The notes under the pieces are model-generated. The model was given only the letters and a program-made list of their open reading frames with translations, did no database searches and was not told the DNA's origin. Shown in pieces: positions 25,813 through 35,788 of a stretch of 64,000 bases of DNA (position 1 is its first letter; every line of letters starts with the position of its first letter). Origin of the DNA: Chloroflexota bacterium (GTDB lineage: Bacteria; Chloroflexota; Anaerolineae; Aggregatilineales; Phototrophicaceae); NCBI GenBank assembly GCA_011525385.1, contig WTGF01000014.1, positions 42,228 through 106,227 of the forward strand, given 5' to 3'. The position numbers and the translations under genes were made by a program.

Positions 25813-28362
25813 TCAAGCCTGCACACGAAAGCGCACGATCTCCAATTCGCGCTCGACAGTCTGCTGGGCGCGCGGAAGCGCGCCGCTTTGGCTGCGGCCG
25901 GAGTCCGTTTCGTAGACGATGAGTTTGGCGGCATAGCCGCCCGGTTCCAAACCGCCGGTATCGAAAGTAGCGCGCGACAGGGGCCGCGAGTCAATCACCT
26001 GGTCGACTTGCAAGTGCTTTTCTCCCTCTGCGTCGAACATTTGTATCGAATAGGCGTATCCATCGATACCGTCACGTTGCCACCACGAGTCGACCGAAAA
26101 CTGATCGCCGTCAAAGTGTGTCATTATATTCGCCAGGGTGATTCCATTGTCATAGCGCAGTTCCAGCGGCTCTTCCAGCAAAACCAATTCACAGAGATAG
26201 GCGCGATCGATATAGAAGTCTACAACCAGGTCTTCGCCGCGATAAATTTGCTGGCAAAACCTGAGATTTTGAGCCAACCATGCCGCATAATTGTTTTGGC
26301 CGCGCGGATCGCTAAATCGCGCATTGTAGATCACCCAAAAAATGTTGTTCCGAGTAGCGATGCTGTCCAAGTCGGCGCTGTCCGCTGGCCCGGTCATGAC
26401 GACTGCGGCGCCTTGTTGGTCATGGACAATGTGGGTGAATTCTCTCCATTCGGACAGCGCATTGCCGTAGTAGCCCAGCGCTTCGCTGCGGTAGTCGCGG
26501 GCAGGATACAGGTAGATCAGAGAAACTTCGGCGCGTGACTGATTGACCGGAGAGAGCAGAAAGTCCCTCAACTCCGGTAGTTTGTTGTGGTGGCGCTCGA
26601 CAAGGTCCTGACAGCGATCGCGCAGATCTCGAACAGTGAAAATCGATACAAAATCGTCTCGGTAGGCGGCCGGCATTTCGGCAAAGCTGTCGGCAAGCAA
26701 ATCCGCAAATCGTTCTCTTTCATGCAAGACTATATGAGAAAAACCGTCACTGAGCAGTTGGTCGGCGGCACTCAAGTAGCCCTCGAAATTGACTACGGTA
26801 CAGTGAACGTTCATGCGACGGCGCCAGGAATCCAATATCATGTTTGGCACAATGTATTGCTCATACGCCAAGTCTGGCGTACGCGCCGCAAGGCCTTCCG
26901 CATGCGGGAAACCGGATATGGTCTGATAGAAACCGTAGATTTTGGATTGTCGACGACCCATAGGGAGATTGATTATATGAATCGAATCCGGGTCGTCTTG
27001 CGCCTGCAACCAGGAAATAAACTCAAGTTCTTTGTCGTGAATAACTGTGGATTCCGGAGGTATATAGTACTCGAATGCGATCCAAGCGACGCACAAGAGT
27101 ACAACGTAAGAACGATAAGTCGGATTGATTGACTCGAGGATTGCGCGTAAGCCATAACATGCCAACAGGGCAAGCGGCAGCAGAACCCCAACCATAAATT
27201 GGTCAGTTACGTGGAATGCGCCGAAAATTGGCGGGAACAGTATATCCAAATAGTGCTTGGGCAACTGTACATTGTGAACCAGTTGATCGTTTATGCGAAG
27301 ATCGCCGCCCAATCGCAGTATGAGGAATGGTATCATCAACAATAGCCAAACCACCATTTTCCGACGCAAGCGCCTTTTGCCAAAGCCTAGGGCAATCAAC
27401 ACCAATGGTATATAGCCCAAGTAGCTGGAATATGACCAGCCCAACTTATTTCCTTGCGCGAAAGGAAAAACCCCTGGATCCACGACGCCTTGTTCGATCA
27501 GCATAACTGGAATTGAAACAGGATGTCGGGCATTGACAAAATATGAGAGTAGATCCGTACGACTCTCGCGGCCCTTATTTTTGTCCAATGCCGAACTCAA
27601 ACCTGCGGAATCATGCAGCATGGGATATAAGCGCATACTGGCAACGGTTCCGGCCAGCACGAGCAGCAGGGTTACCGAGAGCCAAAAAAATCGCTCCCGC
27701 CATTGTGAAATTGCCAAATACAGAACAAGTATCCCCAGGCTCAACAATAAACAGACGAAGATGTACATTCCGATATAAGCGGTAAATCCAACTACAATTC
27801 CAGACAAAGCGCAGAAGCTCCATTTGCGCTCGTCACATCCCCTATGCCACAGGTAAATGGCCAAGGGCACTGTCGCGATCAGGCCGAGATCCGGCTGGTT
27901 TGAATGGGAAATGACATAGGTATGAAAGCCGAAAACAACCGCCGCAAGCACTGCCAGCCATCTGTCGTTTAGCAGGTAAAGCGCGTAAACATAGGCTGAC
28001 AGAGCATTGGCCAGGATGATTAGCAAGTAGGCGAGATTGTAGGCGTTGGAAACTGGAATCAGTGATTGCAGTATGCCAAGAACAAACATATGCGGCAGGC
28101 AGAAGTTGTGAAAAACCAGCGAAACTCCCAAGGGGTGGAACAGACTGTTCGTAAAGTACAGATCTCCCCCACCGCCAATTGTTCTGGCGCCGTACCAGGC
28201 GTTCCAGATGTTCATCCAGACGTCTCTGTTGTCGGTGGGCAGCCAGAAGGTTTCGGTATCAAAGACGTAGACAACCGTCGGCCAGGTCATGACGACCAGC
28301 AGAAGGCCTACCACGACAATGAAATGCAAATGATTGCGTAAGCCGCTACGCAAGATTGACAT
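25813..28362 (-). CDS. Large polytopic membrane protein, paralogue 2 of 5
   Basis: 849 residues with the same layout as paralogue 1: N-terminal TM helix, loop ETFWLPTDNRDVWMNIWNAW, about ten further hydrophobic segments, the INLPMGRRQSKIYGFYQTI soluble segment and a C-terminal beta domain. Its membrane part is clearly diverged from paralogue 1 (for example SMRLYPMLHDSAGLSSALDK), whereas the last 385 bases that code the beta domain are identical to paralogue 1 except at the very end. That mosaic points to gene conversion. The last codons match paralogue 3 (FRVQA). Function unknown; a GT-C-like envelope glycosyltransferase is my best guess. Confidence 0.75.
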   Translation of the reverse strand: MSILRSGLRNHLHFIVVVGLLLVVMTWPTVVYVFDTETFWLPTDNRDVWMNIWNAWYGARTIGGGGDLYFTNSLFHPLGVSLVFHNFCLPHMFVLGILQSLIPVSNAYNLAYLLIILANALSAYVYALYLLNDRWLAVLAAVVFGFHTYVISHSNQPDLGLIATVPLAIYLWHRGCDERKWSFCALSGIVVGFTAYIGMYIFVCLLLSLGILVLYLAISQWRERFFWLSVTLLLVLAGTVASMRLYPMLHDSAGLSSALDKNKGRESRTDLLSYFVNARHPVSIPVMLIEQGVVDPGVFPFAQGNKLGWSYSSYLGYIPLVLIALGFGKRRLRRKMVVWLLLMIPFLILRLGGDLRINDQLVHNVQLPKHYLDILFPPIFGAFHVTDQFMVGVLLPLALLACYGLRAILESINPTYRSYVVLLCVAWIAFEYYIPPESTVIHDKELEFISWLQAQDDPDSIHIINLPMGRRQSKIYGFYQTISGFPHAEGLAARTPDLAYEQYIVPNMILDSWRRRMNVHCTVVNFEGYLSAADQLLSDGFSHIVLHERERFADLLADSFAEMPAAYRDDFVSIFTVRDLRDRCQDLVERHHNKLPELRDFLLSPVNQSRAEVSLIYLYPARDYRSEALGYYGNALSEWREFTHIVHDQQGAAVVMTGPADSADLDSIATRNNIFWVIYNARFSDPRGQNNYAAWLAQNLRFCQQIYRGEDLVVDFYIDRAYLCELVLLEEPLELRYDNGITLANIMTHFDGDQFSVDSWWQRDGIDGYAYSIQMFDAEGEKHLQVDQVIDSRPLSRATFDTGGLEPGGYAAKLIVYETDSGRSQSGALPRAQQTVERELEIVRFRVQA

Positions 28363-28415
28363 GAGTATTCAACAGCTTAAGGAACTTGGGACACCGATAT
28401 TCCAGCGGACCCCGC

Positions 28416-30947
28416 TCAAGCCTGCACACGAAAATGCGCGATCTCCAATTCGCGTTCAACGGTTTGCTGAGCGCTCGGAATTGTGCCCCCTTGGCTGCGG
28501 CCGGAGCCCGTTTCGTAGACGATGAGTTTCGCGACGTAGTCCCCCGGCTGCAAGCCGCCGGTATCTAAAGTCGCGCGCGAGAGCGGCCGCGAGTCAATTA
28601 CCTGGTCGATTTGCAACTGCTTTTCTCCCCCTTCGCCGAACATTTGTATCGTATAGGCGTAACCATCAATATCGTCACGGTGCCACCACGAGTCGACCGA
28701 AAACTGATCGCCGTCAAAGTCCGTCAATAAATTCTCCAGGATAATTCCGTTGTCGTAACGCAACTCGAGCGGGTCCCCTGTCGCTACAAGTTCGCAGGGA
28801 TAGGCGCGATCGATATAGAAGTCTACAATCAGGTCTTCGCCCTGACGAATCTGCTGACAGAATCTGAGTTTCTGAACCACCCAGGTTGCGAATTGGCTTT
28901 GGCTTCGCGGATCGCTTTCCGCTGGACTGTATATTAGCCAAAATATGCTGTTCTCTGTCGCGATACTGTCCAGGTCAATGTTCCCCGCATCCGAATTTAG
29001 GACTGTGGCAGCGCCCCGCGAGTCATAGACAACGTGGATGAGGTCTTTCCACTCCGACAGCGCGATATCAAAGGGGCGGCGCGCATCACTGCTGTAAACT
29101 TCAGCCGGGTACAGAACCATTAGAGAAACATCGCCCCGCGGCTGGTTGACCGGAGCGTGCAGGAACTCCCGTAAAATTGGAAGCTGATCCCGGTAGCCTG
29201 CGACGCGCTCCAAACAGTTTTCACGCAGCTCCAGCACGTTGTAAATTGATACGTATTCATCCCGATAAGCAGGGGGAATGTTCCTGAAGCTATCGGCTAT
29301 CTCATTGACTCTTCGCGCGCTGTGGTGCAAAACCACATGCGAGAAGCCGTCGCCGAGCAATTGATCCACGGCGGCAAGATATCGGTCGAAGGCGCCGGAT
29401 GAGCAATCGGGATTTCCGCGCTTGTGCCAAGCTGCCAGCAGGTGATTTTGCAGAATATAGTTGTACGATCTATCTGGCGTGCGATTTGCCAGACCTTCAG
29501 CGTGAGGGTAGCCATTGATCGTCTGGTAGAATCCATAGATTTTGGAGTAGCGGCGTCCCATCGGCAAATTGACAAGTCTGATGTCCTCCTGATTCGGCTC
29601 GCTTTTCAGCCAATCGTTAAAGGCGAGTTGACGATCTGGAATAACTTGGCCAACAGGCGGCTGATAGTATTCAAAGGCTAGCAAGGCGACGGCGCCAACA
29701 ACGACAAAAGCGCGATATCTTTTTGAGAAGGACTTCAAAAGGACAGCCAATCCAAAACAGGACAATACCGACAAGGGCAGAAGCACGCCAATCTGGAAGT
29801 GATCGGTCTCGTGAAAGGCCTGAAAGATAAACGGGATAACGGCGTTGAGAAAATGCTTGGGCAGCAAAACTTCGGGGTAGAGTACGCCGTTGACACGCAG
29901 CATGGAACCCAGCCGCAGGATCAAGAATGGTAGCAGCAGCATAAACCAGGGGAGCATCTTGCGCCGATGATCGGAAGAGCTGAATCCCAGCGCGATCAAT
30001 AGCAATGGCAGGTATCCCAGATAGCTGGTTCTGTGCTGCTCGCGGAAGTTCAATTCGCCGCGCGCGTTCAAATCGAAGACTTCTACAAAAACCGGCGTTA
30101 GCCAGGGATGCCCGCCGTTGACAAAGTACGAAAGAAAATCGTTGCCGGATTCCTCGCCTAGATTCTTTTGCAATGCCTCGTCTAATTGTGATGTGTCCTC
30201 GATCATCGGATAAATATGAACCAGGCTCACCGAAGCGCCGACAGCAAATAAAAGAACTGTCCCGATCCAGAACCGCGGCTGCCGCCATTTCGAGTAGGTG
30301 AAGCAGAGGAAAAACAATACCAGAGTCAGCAGTAGACAGACGAAAATATACATGCCTATGAAGGCGGTAATGCCAAGTAAAAAACCGCTCAGCAACATCC
30401 ATTTCAAATTTCCTTCGCCGATACCACGCTGCAAGGCATAGAGAGATAGAGGAATCGTTGTTAACAGGTTCACCATTGGATGGTTGGGATGCCCGACCAC
30501 ATGTTGACTGAATCCGAAAACGACCGCGCCAAATAGCGCCAGCCATCGGTCCTTAAGCAAGTAACTGAAATAGATATAAGCTGACACAGTCGTAGCGACG
30601 ACGATCAAGAGATAGACCAGGTTAAAAGCGTTTGACGTTCCCATAACAAATTGGAACATCCAAAACAATGTTCTCTGTATCAAGTTGTTGGGGTTATAGA
30701 CAAGAGACAAGCCAGTCGGATAAAAAAGCATATTAGTAAAGTAAGGCGAAGCTTCTCCCGCAAAAACCGATCGGCCATGCCAAGCGTCCCAGATGTTTAA
30801 AAACACGTCTTGACCTGAAGTTGGCAGCCAAAAGGTTTCAGTATCAAAGACATAGACAATCGTCGGCCAGGTCATCAGGACCAGCAGAGTGGCAACTATG
30901 ATGATGAAAGGCAAGTGGTTGCGGAAGGCGCTACGCATTGCTGACAT
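28416..30947 (-). CDS. Large polytopic membrane protein, paralogue 3 of 5
   Basis: Start ATG 30947 (MSAMRSAFRNHLPF) was chosen over an upstream start because all paralogues begin here; this gives 843 residues, equal to paralogue 1. It shares long stretches of DNA with paralogue 1: 29767-30049 is identical to 24094-24376, and about 170 bases near 29040-29200 are identical as well. The first outer loop (TSGQDVFLNIWDAW) and helices 6-8 are diverged. It begins 123 bases after paralogue 4 and ends 53 bases before paralogue 2, so an operon from 33.6 down to 25.8 kb is plausible. Function unknown. Confidence 0.75.
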   Translation of the reverse strand: MSAMRSAFRNHLPFIIIVATLLVLMTWPTIVYVFDTETFWLPTSGQDVFLNIWDAWHGRSVFAGEASPYFTNMLFYPTGLSLVYNPNNLIQRTLFWMFQFVMGTSNAFNLVYLLIVVATTVSAYIYFSYLLKDRWLALFGAVVFGFSQHVVGHPNHPMVNLLTTIPLSLYALQRGIGEGNLKWMLLSGFLLGITAFIGMYIFVCLLLTLVLFFLCFTYSKWRQPRFWIGTVLLFAVGASVSLVHIYPMIEDTSQLDEALQKNLGEESGNDFLSYFVNGGHPWLTPVFVEVFDLNARGELNFREQHRTSYLGYLPLLLIALGFSSSDHRRKMLPWFMLLLPFLILRLGSMLRVNGVLYPEVLLPKHFLNAVIPFIFQAFHETDHFQIGVLLPLSVLSCFGLAVLLKSFSKRYRAFVVVGAVALLAFEYYQPPVGQVIPDRQLAFNDWLKSEPNQEDIRLVNLPMGRRYSKIYGFYQTINGYPHAEGLANRTPDRSYNYILQNHLLAAWHKRGNPDCSSGAFDRYLAAVDQLLGDGFSHVVLHHSARRVNEIADSFRNIPPAYRDEYVSIYNVLELRENCLERVAGYRDQLPILREFLHAPVNQPRGDVSLMVLYPAEVYSSDARRPFDIALSEWKDLIHVVYDSRGAATVLNSDAGNIDLDSIATENSIFWLIYSPAESDPRSQSQFATWVVQKLRFCQQIRQGEDLIVDFYIDRAYPCELVATGDPLELRYDNGIILENLLTDFDGDQFSVDSWWHRDDIDGYAYTIQMFGEGGEKQLQIDQVIDSRPLSRATLDTGGLQPGDYVAKLIVYETGSGRSQGGTIPSAQQTVERELEIAHFRVQA

Positions 30948-31070
30948 GAGTATTCGACAGGTTAAGGGTTTTGGGATAAGCACATTTTAGCATTGTATCC
31001 CCACAATTCCATCACCGGGCAACACAAGTTTTTGTCGCTGGCAAACAGTGAAAATGGCCCGACTGCCAGT

Positions 31071-33581
31071 TCAAGCGTCGACGCTGAAATGCGCGATTTC
31101 CAGTTCTCTGAGGAAGGAATGCTGGTTTTGCCTGATGGTCCCGGGCTGGCTTTTTTTGCTGTCGACGTGGTACACGATTAGCCGCGCAGAATAGTCCCCG
31201 GGACGAAACTGCGAAATGTCAATGCGGCTATATGCTAGCGGGTCATAGCGGATGACATGATCTGCCTGGGCGGCCTTCACGCCGTTGCTATCGAAAATCT
31301 GAATCGAATAGGCGTGGTCGCCTTTACGAGGTTCCGACCACCATAAGTAAACTTGCAATTCATTGTTCGTGACGCTGTACAGCCTGTTGGCCAATTGAAT
31401 GCCGTTGTCGTAACGTACCGCGAGCGAGGGCTCCGCATCTACCAGATCGCAGGAAAACAATCGGCGAATATACAAATCGGCCCTGATGTGGAAACTATTG
31501 TGCGCGCGTTTGCATTGTCGGTATTGCTTGACAAACCAATCATTGTAAACGGGTAGGCTGCGAAGATCCGTTTGTTGCGGGTCGTAGACAAGCCAGACAA
31601 TACTATTTCGGTTCACGATACTGTCTTTGTCCGAAGAGCGCGGGTCCGAAGACTGAATTTGTATTTGGCCTTGCGCATCACCCGAAATGTGAATCAAACT
31701 CTTCCATTTGGCAGCTTGGCGGGTGTAGAAGCGGAACAGTTCTGACCCGAGGAGACGATGCGGATGCAGGCTCAAGATACTCTCGTTGCGTTTGGGAATC
31801 GGCGCCGGCAAGCTGAAGAATTCCTTCAGATGCGCAGCTGCTTCATGGCCGGGCATTTCGTCCGGGCAAGTTCCGCGCAGGTCGAATAGACGGTAGACAG
31901 CAGTGTATTCATTTTGGAACTCCGCTTCGGCAAAGGCAAAGCTATCTTCAATTTTCGCCGCGAAGAATGCTTTTGGGTGCATGACGATGTGTGTGAAACC
32001 GTCCATCAACAGCGCGTCCAGAGCGGCCAGATACTGGCTTTGATTTGAGAGCCGGCAATGTATGCTCTTGTTGGCGCTCCACATGCTCAGCAAGGGATTG
32101 TTATTGATATAATCGTAGGCTGCCTGCGGCGTGCGTCCCGCAACCCCTTCGGCATGCGGATAACCTGACAAAGTCTGATAAAAGTCATACAGCTTGGTGT
32201 TGACACGTCCCATCGGCAGGTTGATCAATCGGATCTGGTCTTGGCTGTCTTCCCGAGCCAACCAATCGAGAAAGGCAAGTTGCTCATCGGGAATGACAAC
32301 ATGCTCCAGTGAATTGTAGTATTCAAAAGCGACGCCGATGATGAGCAAGACGATCAGCGGCCAGCGGTATCGTTGAGAAAAGAAGCGCAGGAGGGTCAAA
32401 GCGCCGTAGCAGGACAATACCGCCAGCGGCAGGAGCGCGCCGCTATGAAAATAGTCCGGCGCGTAGATCGCTTCAAACACAGAAGGCAGGAGTTCGTCCA
32501 GAAAGTGTTTGGGCAACAGAATGTCGCTGAATTCTTGGTCATTGATCGTCAGGCGAGAACCTAGCCGCAATACGAGAAAGGGCGCCATCAAGTAGAGCCA
32601 GAAGAGCATCTTTCGTCGGTAGGTCGGTCTGAGCAATCCAATGGCGATCAGCGCCAGGGGGATATATCCCAGGTAAGAGGAACTCCAACGCGTATCGGTC
32701 TCCAGCCCAAATAATTGACGAAAAACAGGGGTCAAAACGGGGTGGTCATAATTGACAAAAAAGTGAACCAGGTCGGTGTTCAGTTCTTCTCCGCCGCCTT
32801 TGCCTAACGCCTGCTGCAAGGCCGGTGAATCAGCTAACATGGGATAAACCCGAGCCACGCCAATGGACCCGGCAACCGCCAAGGCCAGAAGCACAGTCAT
32901 CCAGAAGCCCCGATGCCGCCAGCGCATCAGCGCGAAATACAGGATGTACAGTCCGAGCGCTATGAGAAGACAGACATAGGTATAGATGCCAATGAAAGCT
33001 GTCGCTCCAACCAGCAATCCGGACAGCGCTGCCAAAGACCGGCGCTTTTCCAGCACGGCGCGGTGAAAAAAATAAAGCGATAGGGGCATTGTGGTAATTG
33101 TCGTTACCAGCGGCTGCGAAGGACGTGCGATGACATATATGCTGCAGCCGAAGATAATCGCGCCCAACAAGCTAACCCACTTTAGCCTGAAGAGATAAAG
33201 CAGGTAGATATAGGCGGACAAAGTCGTTGCGAAAATGATTATCAAGTAGGAGAGATTGTAAGCATTCGAGAGCGGCAAGAAAGAACTTAATGCGTTGAGC
33301 ATCACGACATGCGGCAGCGAATAGCTGTGGAAGGCGAGCGATACGCCTTCGGGATAGAAAATCAAATCGGTGTAGAGCAGTTCGGCTTTGCCGGCCAGGA
33401 TCAGTTCAGCGTACCAGGCATTCCAGATATTGGTCCAGGCGTCGTAGACGGTGGTGGGCAACCAGAAGACGTCGGATTGAAAGACATAAACAATGGTGGG
33501 CCAGGTCATCAAGACCAGGAGAACGGCAACGACGATGATGAAATGGAAGTGATTACGCAGGATTCTAAGAAATGTTGACAT
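31071..33581 (-). CDS. Large polytopic membrane protein, paralogue 4 of 5
   Basis: 836 residues, same architecture, but more distant from paralogues 1-3 and closer to paralogue 5 in the membrane half (AFIGIYTYVCLLIALGLYIL in both). The first outer loop reads DVFWLPTTVYDAWTNIWNAW. The C-terminal beta domain is present but diverged (SYSIQIFDSNGVKAAQADHV-like core). It lacks the leader shared by paralogues 1-3. No exact-identity tract with the others was seen, so it appears outside the recent gene conversion. Confidence 0.75.
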   Translation of the reverse strand: MSTFLRILRNHFHFIIVVAVLLVLMTWPTIVYVFQSDVFWLPTTVYDAWTNIWNAWYAELILAGKAELLYTDLIFYPEGVSLAFHSYSLPHVVMLNALSSFLPLSNAYNLSYLIIIFATTLSAYIYLLYLFRLKWVSLLGAIIFGCSIYVIARPSQPLVTTITTMPLSLYFFHRAVLEKRRSLAALSGLLVGATAFIGIYTYVCLLIALGLYILYFALMRWRHRGFWMTVLLALAVAGSIGVARVYPMLADSPALQQALGKGGGEELNTDLVHFFVNYDHPVLTPVFRQLFGLETDTRWSSSYLGYIPLALIAIGLLRPTYRRKMLFWLYLMAPFLVLRLGSRLTINDQEFSDILLPKHFLDELLPSVFEAIYAPDYFHSGALLPLAVLSCYGALTLLRFFSQRYRWPLIVLLIIGVAFEYYNSLEHVVIPDEQLAFLDWLAREDSQDQIRLINLPMGRVNTKLYDFYQTLSGYPHAEGVAGRTPQAAYDYINNNPLLSMWSANKSIHCRLSNQSQYLAALDALLMDGFTHIVMHPKAFFAAKIEDSFAFAEAEFQNEYTAVYRLFDLRGTCPDEMPGHEAAAHLKEFFSLPAPIPKRNESILSLHPHRLLGSELFRFYTRQAAKWKSLIHISGDAQGQIQIQSSDPRSSDKDSIVNRNSIVWLVYDPQQTDLRSLPVYNDWFVKQYRQCKRAHNSFHIRADLYIRRLFSCDLVDAEPSLAVRYDNGIQLANRLYSVTNNELQVYLWWSEPRKGDHAYSIQIFDSNGVKAAQADHVIRYDPLAYSRIDISQFRPGDYSARLIVYHVDSKKSQPGTIRQNQHSFLRELEIAHFSVDA

Positions 33582-33822
33582 GAAAACCAGATCGCGTCAG
33601 GTCATTTGATACCCAGGTATTCTAGCATTCTCCAAAAATGTCGCCATGACTCAGCAGTCGGAAAACGAAGAACTGCGGCAAAGCCATCATAGCAAAATGC
33701 TAGCAATAATCATTAACTATCTTGTTCGAGCGCTTAATAATAGGGGCGCTGATGCGGAAAGATGGCGCCGGGCCGGCTCTGTTTCGCGTTGCGTCGACAG
33801 CCGCAAACATGACTGCATGCTT

Positions 33823-35577
33823 TTATCCATCGCGACCGGCGCGACCGGGCCTATGCTTCGGGCAACTGTGGCGCAGGTCGGACAAGCGGAAGATCGCGGA
33901 GAAATCGTCTTGGTAACTGGCATGAGCATATAAAAAACTGTCAGCCACATATGGCGAATTCCAAAGCTTGCGATGCATGACGACATGGCTGAACCCGTCC
34001 CGCGCCAGCGCGTCTATCGCAGCCAAGTACTGGCTCTCATTCTTGACTTGGCATTGAATGCTTTCACTGGCGATCCATGTCCCTAGCAAGAGGTTGCTGT
34101 TGATATAAGAATAGGCGGCGGGCGGCGTACGGTCAGCGACGCCTTCCGCATGTGGATAAGCCGACAAGGTCTGGTAAAAGTCGAAAAGCTTGGCATTGAC
34201 GCGCCCCATCGGCACGTGGACGAGCCGTATGGAAGCCTGGTCGTCTTCTTTCGCCAGCCAATCGAGGAAGGCAAGTTGCTGATCGCTAAGGAACAAATCG
34301 TCTCGCGCGACATAATATTCGCAGGCGGTCGCAAGAATAACAAGAACAACGAAGGAGAAACGCAAGCGCTTCGACATGGAGCGCAGGAGCGTCAGCAGGC
34401 CGTAGCAGGATAGAACCGCCAATGGAATCAGCGCGCCGCAATAAAAGTAGTCAGGCGAATAAATAGCGGTGAATATAGAAGGAATCAAGTTGTCCAGCAT
34501 TTGTTTGGGCAATACGACGGCCTCATAGCGCTGCCCGTTGATGGTAAGCGCGGTGCCCAGCCGCAGAACAAGAAAAGGGATCATCAGGTACAGCCAGAGG
34601 AGCATTTTGCGCCGGTAGGCTGAGCGCGTGAATCCAAATATGATGAGCGCGAGCGGAATGTAGCCAAGATACGAAGTGTTGTGGCGCGGGTATATCTCTA
34701 ATCCAAAAAACTCTCTGAAAAATGGCGTGGTGAAAGGATGATCCAGATTGACGAAGTACTGCATCAGATCATTGTTGAATTCCTCGCCACGAGGCTTTGC
34801 AAGCGCATGTTCGAGGGAATCGGAATCGCGCAGCATGGGGAAAACCCGTAGCATGCCAATCGACCCGGCAATTACGAGTATCGCAATGACCCGGTACCAG
34901 AAATCCGGATGTCGCCAGCGCAGCAGAGCAAAGTACAAAATAAATAAGCCGAGAGCAATGAGAAGACAAACATAGGTATAGATGCCGATGAAAGCCGTCA
35001 CGCCGGTCAAGAATCCGGACAGCGCTGCCAGGGACCAGCGTTTTTCCAGCACGGCTCTATGAAAGAAATACAGCGAGAGCGGTATTGTGGCGATAATTGA
35101 CACATCAGGCTGGGAAGGCCGCCCGATGACGTAGCTGCTGCAGCCGAAGATGACCGCGCCAAAGAGGCTAAGCCACTTATGCCTGAACAGATACAGCAGA
35201 TAAACGTAAGCCGAAAGCGCAGCGCCAAAAACGAAGAACAAAAAGGTAAGGTTATACGCCTTGTCTACCGGCATGAAGCTTTCCAAGACACCGGCTACCA
35301 ACATATGGGGAATGGAGAAGGTATGATAGGCTAGCGAGACGCCTTCGGGGTAAAATATCAGATCCGTGTATAGAAACTCCGCCTGTCCAGTCACAAGCAG
35401 CTTGCCATACCAGATGTTCCATATTTTTGTCCAAACGTCCTGGACCTGGGTCGGCAGCCAGAAGACTTCTGTGTCAAATACATAGAAGATCGTCGGATAT
35501 GTCATCACGACGATTAGCGCCGGTACAAGCACCAGGAAGTGCAGGTGGCCGCGCAAAACGCTGAGCAATCGGGACAT
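33823..35577 (-). CDS. Large polytopic membrane protein, paralogue 5 of 5, C-terminal domain missing
   Basis: 584 residues starting MSRLLSVLRGHLHFL. It aligns with paralogue 4 through the membrane half and the VHVPMGRVNAKLFDFYQTLS soluble segment, up to IFRLSDLRHSCP, then ends in an unrelated tail (KHRPGRAGRDG). The beta domain of about 250 residues is absent, and the 241 bases after the stop do not encode it in any frame I checked, so it was deleted rather than frameshifted. It may be a decaying copy or a form that lacks the outer domain. It would be the first gene of the cluster transcript. Confidence 0.7.
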   Translation of the reverse strand: MSRLLSVLRGHLHFLVLVPALIVVMTYPTIFYVFDTEVFWLPTQVQDVWTKIWNIWYGKLLVTGQAEFLYTDLIFYPEGVSLAYHTFSIPHMLVAGVLESFMPVDKAYNLTFLFFVFGAALSAYVYLLYLFRHKWLSLFGAVIFGCSSYVIGRPSQPDVSIIATIPLSLYFFHRAVLEKRWSLAALSGFLTGVTAFIGIYTYVCLLIALGLFILYFALLRWRHPDFWYRVIAILVIAGSIGMLRVFPMLRDSDSLEHALAKPRGEEFNNDLMQYFVNLDHPFTTPFFREFFGLEIYPRHNTSYLGYIPLALIIFGFTRSAYRRKMLLWLYLMIPFLVLRLGTALTINGQRYEAVVLPKQMLDNLIPSIFTAIYSPDYFYCGALIPLAVLSCYGLLTLLRSMSKRLRFSFVVLVILATACEYYVARDDLFLSDQQLAFLDWLAKEDDQASIRLVHVPMGRVNAKLFDFYQTLSAYPHAEGVADRTPPAAYSYINSNLLLGTWIASESIQCQVKNESQYLAAIDALARDGFSHVVMHRKLWNSPYVADSFLYAHASYQDDFSAIFRLSDLRHSCPKHRPGRAGRDG

Positions 35578-35788
35578 GGCCGAATCCGCCCCTCAGTAGC
35601 CGGATGCTGCGTGAATTCTAGCGCCAGGGACGCAATCTGCAATACTGAAGCTGTTGCCGAAAGGGAGCGGGATACTGGACAAGTGGCGGACGCTGATCCA
35701 GAATGGTCGTTAGGCTATTTCTTTCAACACGTCCTGAGAGTTCGCCGGACACGCGCCCCGGTCAGCAGCCGATCGCAAGCGGCATGTT

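Noticed and set aside
22743..35577. Assembly artefact instead of real paralogues
   Set aside because: The identical blocks are limited, and the flanking coding DNA is diverged with intact frames; a collapsed or duplicated assembly would give uniform identity.
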